From Acidobacteriota bacterium (lineage in GTDB: Bacteria > Acidobacteriota > UBA6911 > JACQSX01), in the NCBI GenBank assembly GCA_016199665.1, contig JACQGG010000008.1, positions 1 through 5,801 of the forward strand: DNA of 5,801 nucleotides, given 5' to 3'. Below the pieces are notes generated by a model. The model saw nothing but the letters and a program-made list of their open reading frames with translations, ran no database searches and was not told the DNA's origin. Below are positions 5,553 to 5,801 of the stretch, piece after piece (position 1 is the stretch's first letter; every line of letters starts with the position of its first letter). The translations under genes were made by a program, and so were the position numbers.

Positions 5553-5801
5553 TTATCGAGGCAGCAGAGGCCGGATCAACTCGACCGGGACACCAAAATT
5601 ACTCCCCGCAAAACCAGCCAAGATCGCGAAGTTGATACCAATGACGTCTCCGCGAGCGTTGAAGATCGGTCCGCCGCTGCCTCCCTGCGTCGTCTGGGCG
5701 TCGTAGACCAGCCGGTCGGGGAGCACATCTCCGAGGTGTCCTTGAGTGGCTATGGGACGGATCAAGTTGCGGCGAGCCAGCGCCTGCGCCAGTTGTTCCA
5801 G
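5553..5801 (-). CDS. Trypsin-like serine protease, C-terminal end (runs off the window)
   Basis: Only the last 82 residues are visible; the 5' part lies beyond base 5801. The nucleophile motif TTQGGSGGPIFN (Ser at visible residue 42) is the classic Gly-x-Ser-Gly-Gly of trypsin/HtrA-like proteases. It is followed by GDVIGIN and by SNFGVPVELIRPLL, the last strands of the fold. The preceding IRPIATQGHLGDVLPDRLVY fits the strand leading to the oxyanion loop. The His and Asp of the triad must lie in the missing part. No PDZ domain follows: the protein ends about 40 residues after the serine, unlike DegP/HtrA, so it is a PDZ-less protease at this end. Location is probably extracytoplasmic by family habit, but the signal region is not visible. 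It is 361 bp upstream of the kinase start, with a protease relic between, so a shared operon is uncertain. Confidence 0.85.
   Translation of the reverse strand: MEQLAQALARRNLIRPIATQGHLGDVLPDRLVYDAQTTQGGSGGPIFNARGDVIGINFAILAGFAGSNFGVPVELIRPLLPR

Overview
All genes supported here lie on the minus strand, so transcription runs from high to low coordinates. In that order they are: the C-terminal end of a trypsin-like serine protease (5553-5801, cut by the window edge); a probable decayed second protease fragment (about 5246-5550); a membrane sensor histidine kinase (2882-5191); its NtrC-type sigma54-dependent response regulator (1516-2871); a 309-bp regulatory gap; an exported cupredoxin-like copper protein (463-1206); and the N-terminal part of a divergent cytochrome bd oxidase subunit I-like membrane protein (1-356, cut by the window edge). 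The window is moderately GC-rich. The mix of a carboxypeptidase-regulatory-like cupredoxin, a CydA-like protein and an NtrB/NtrC pair suggests a free-living soil or sediment bacterium such as Acidobacteriota, Nitrospirota, NC10 or a deltaproteobacterial lineage. I cannot fix the phylum from this sequence.

The kinase and regulator are 10 nt apart and are almost certainly one operon. The kinase has a large extracytoplasmic Cache-like sensor, HAMP, HisKA and HATPase modules, with all catalytic boxes visible. The regulator has a receiver domain, a sigma54-activating AAA+ domain and a Fis-type helix-turn-helix; its sigma54-contact loop reads GAFTDA instead of GAFTGA.

The gap between the regulator and the copper protein holds a plausible sigma54 -24/-12 element about 50 nt before the cupredoxin start. 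A perfect 15-bp inverted repeat lies about 115 bp upstream of the predicted transcription start, where an NtrC-family enhancer site would be expected. A ten-codon upstream reading frame overlaps the cupredoxin start. A related-looking dyad precedes the bd-like gene. The most economical reading is a signal-responsive respiratory or copper module: the two-component system senses an extracytoplasmic signal and switches on, through sigma54, an exported blue-copper protein and an unusual bd-like oxidase subunit. The regulatory link is inference.

The stretch between the protease and the kinase looks intergenic. Read in two or three frames, it spells a recognisable trypsin-like protease core (catalytic Asp segment and the following Gly-Tyr-Pro strand) broken by frameshifts and stops, so it is best explained as a relic of a tandem protease copy.
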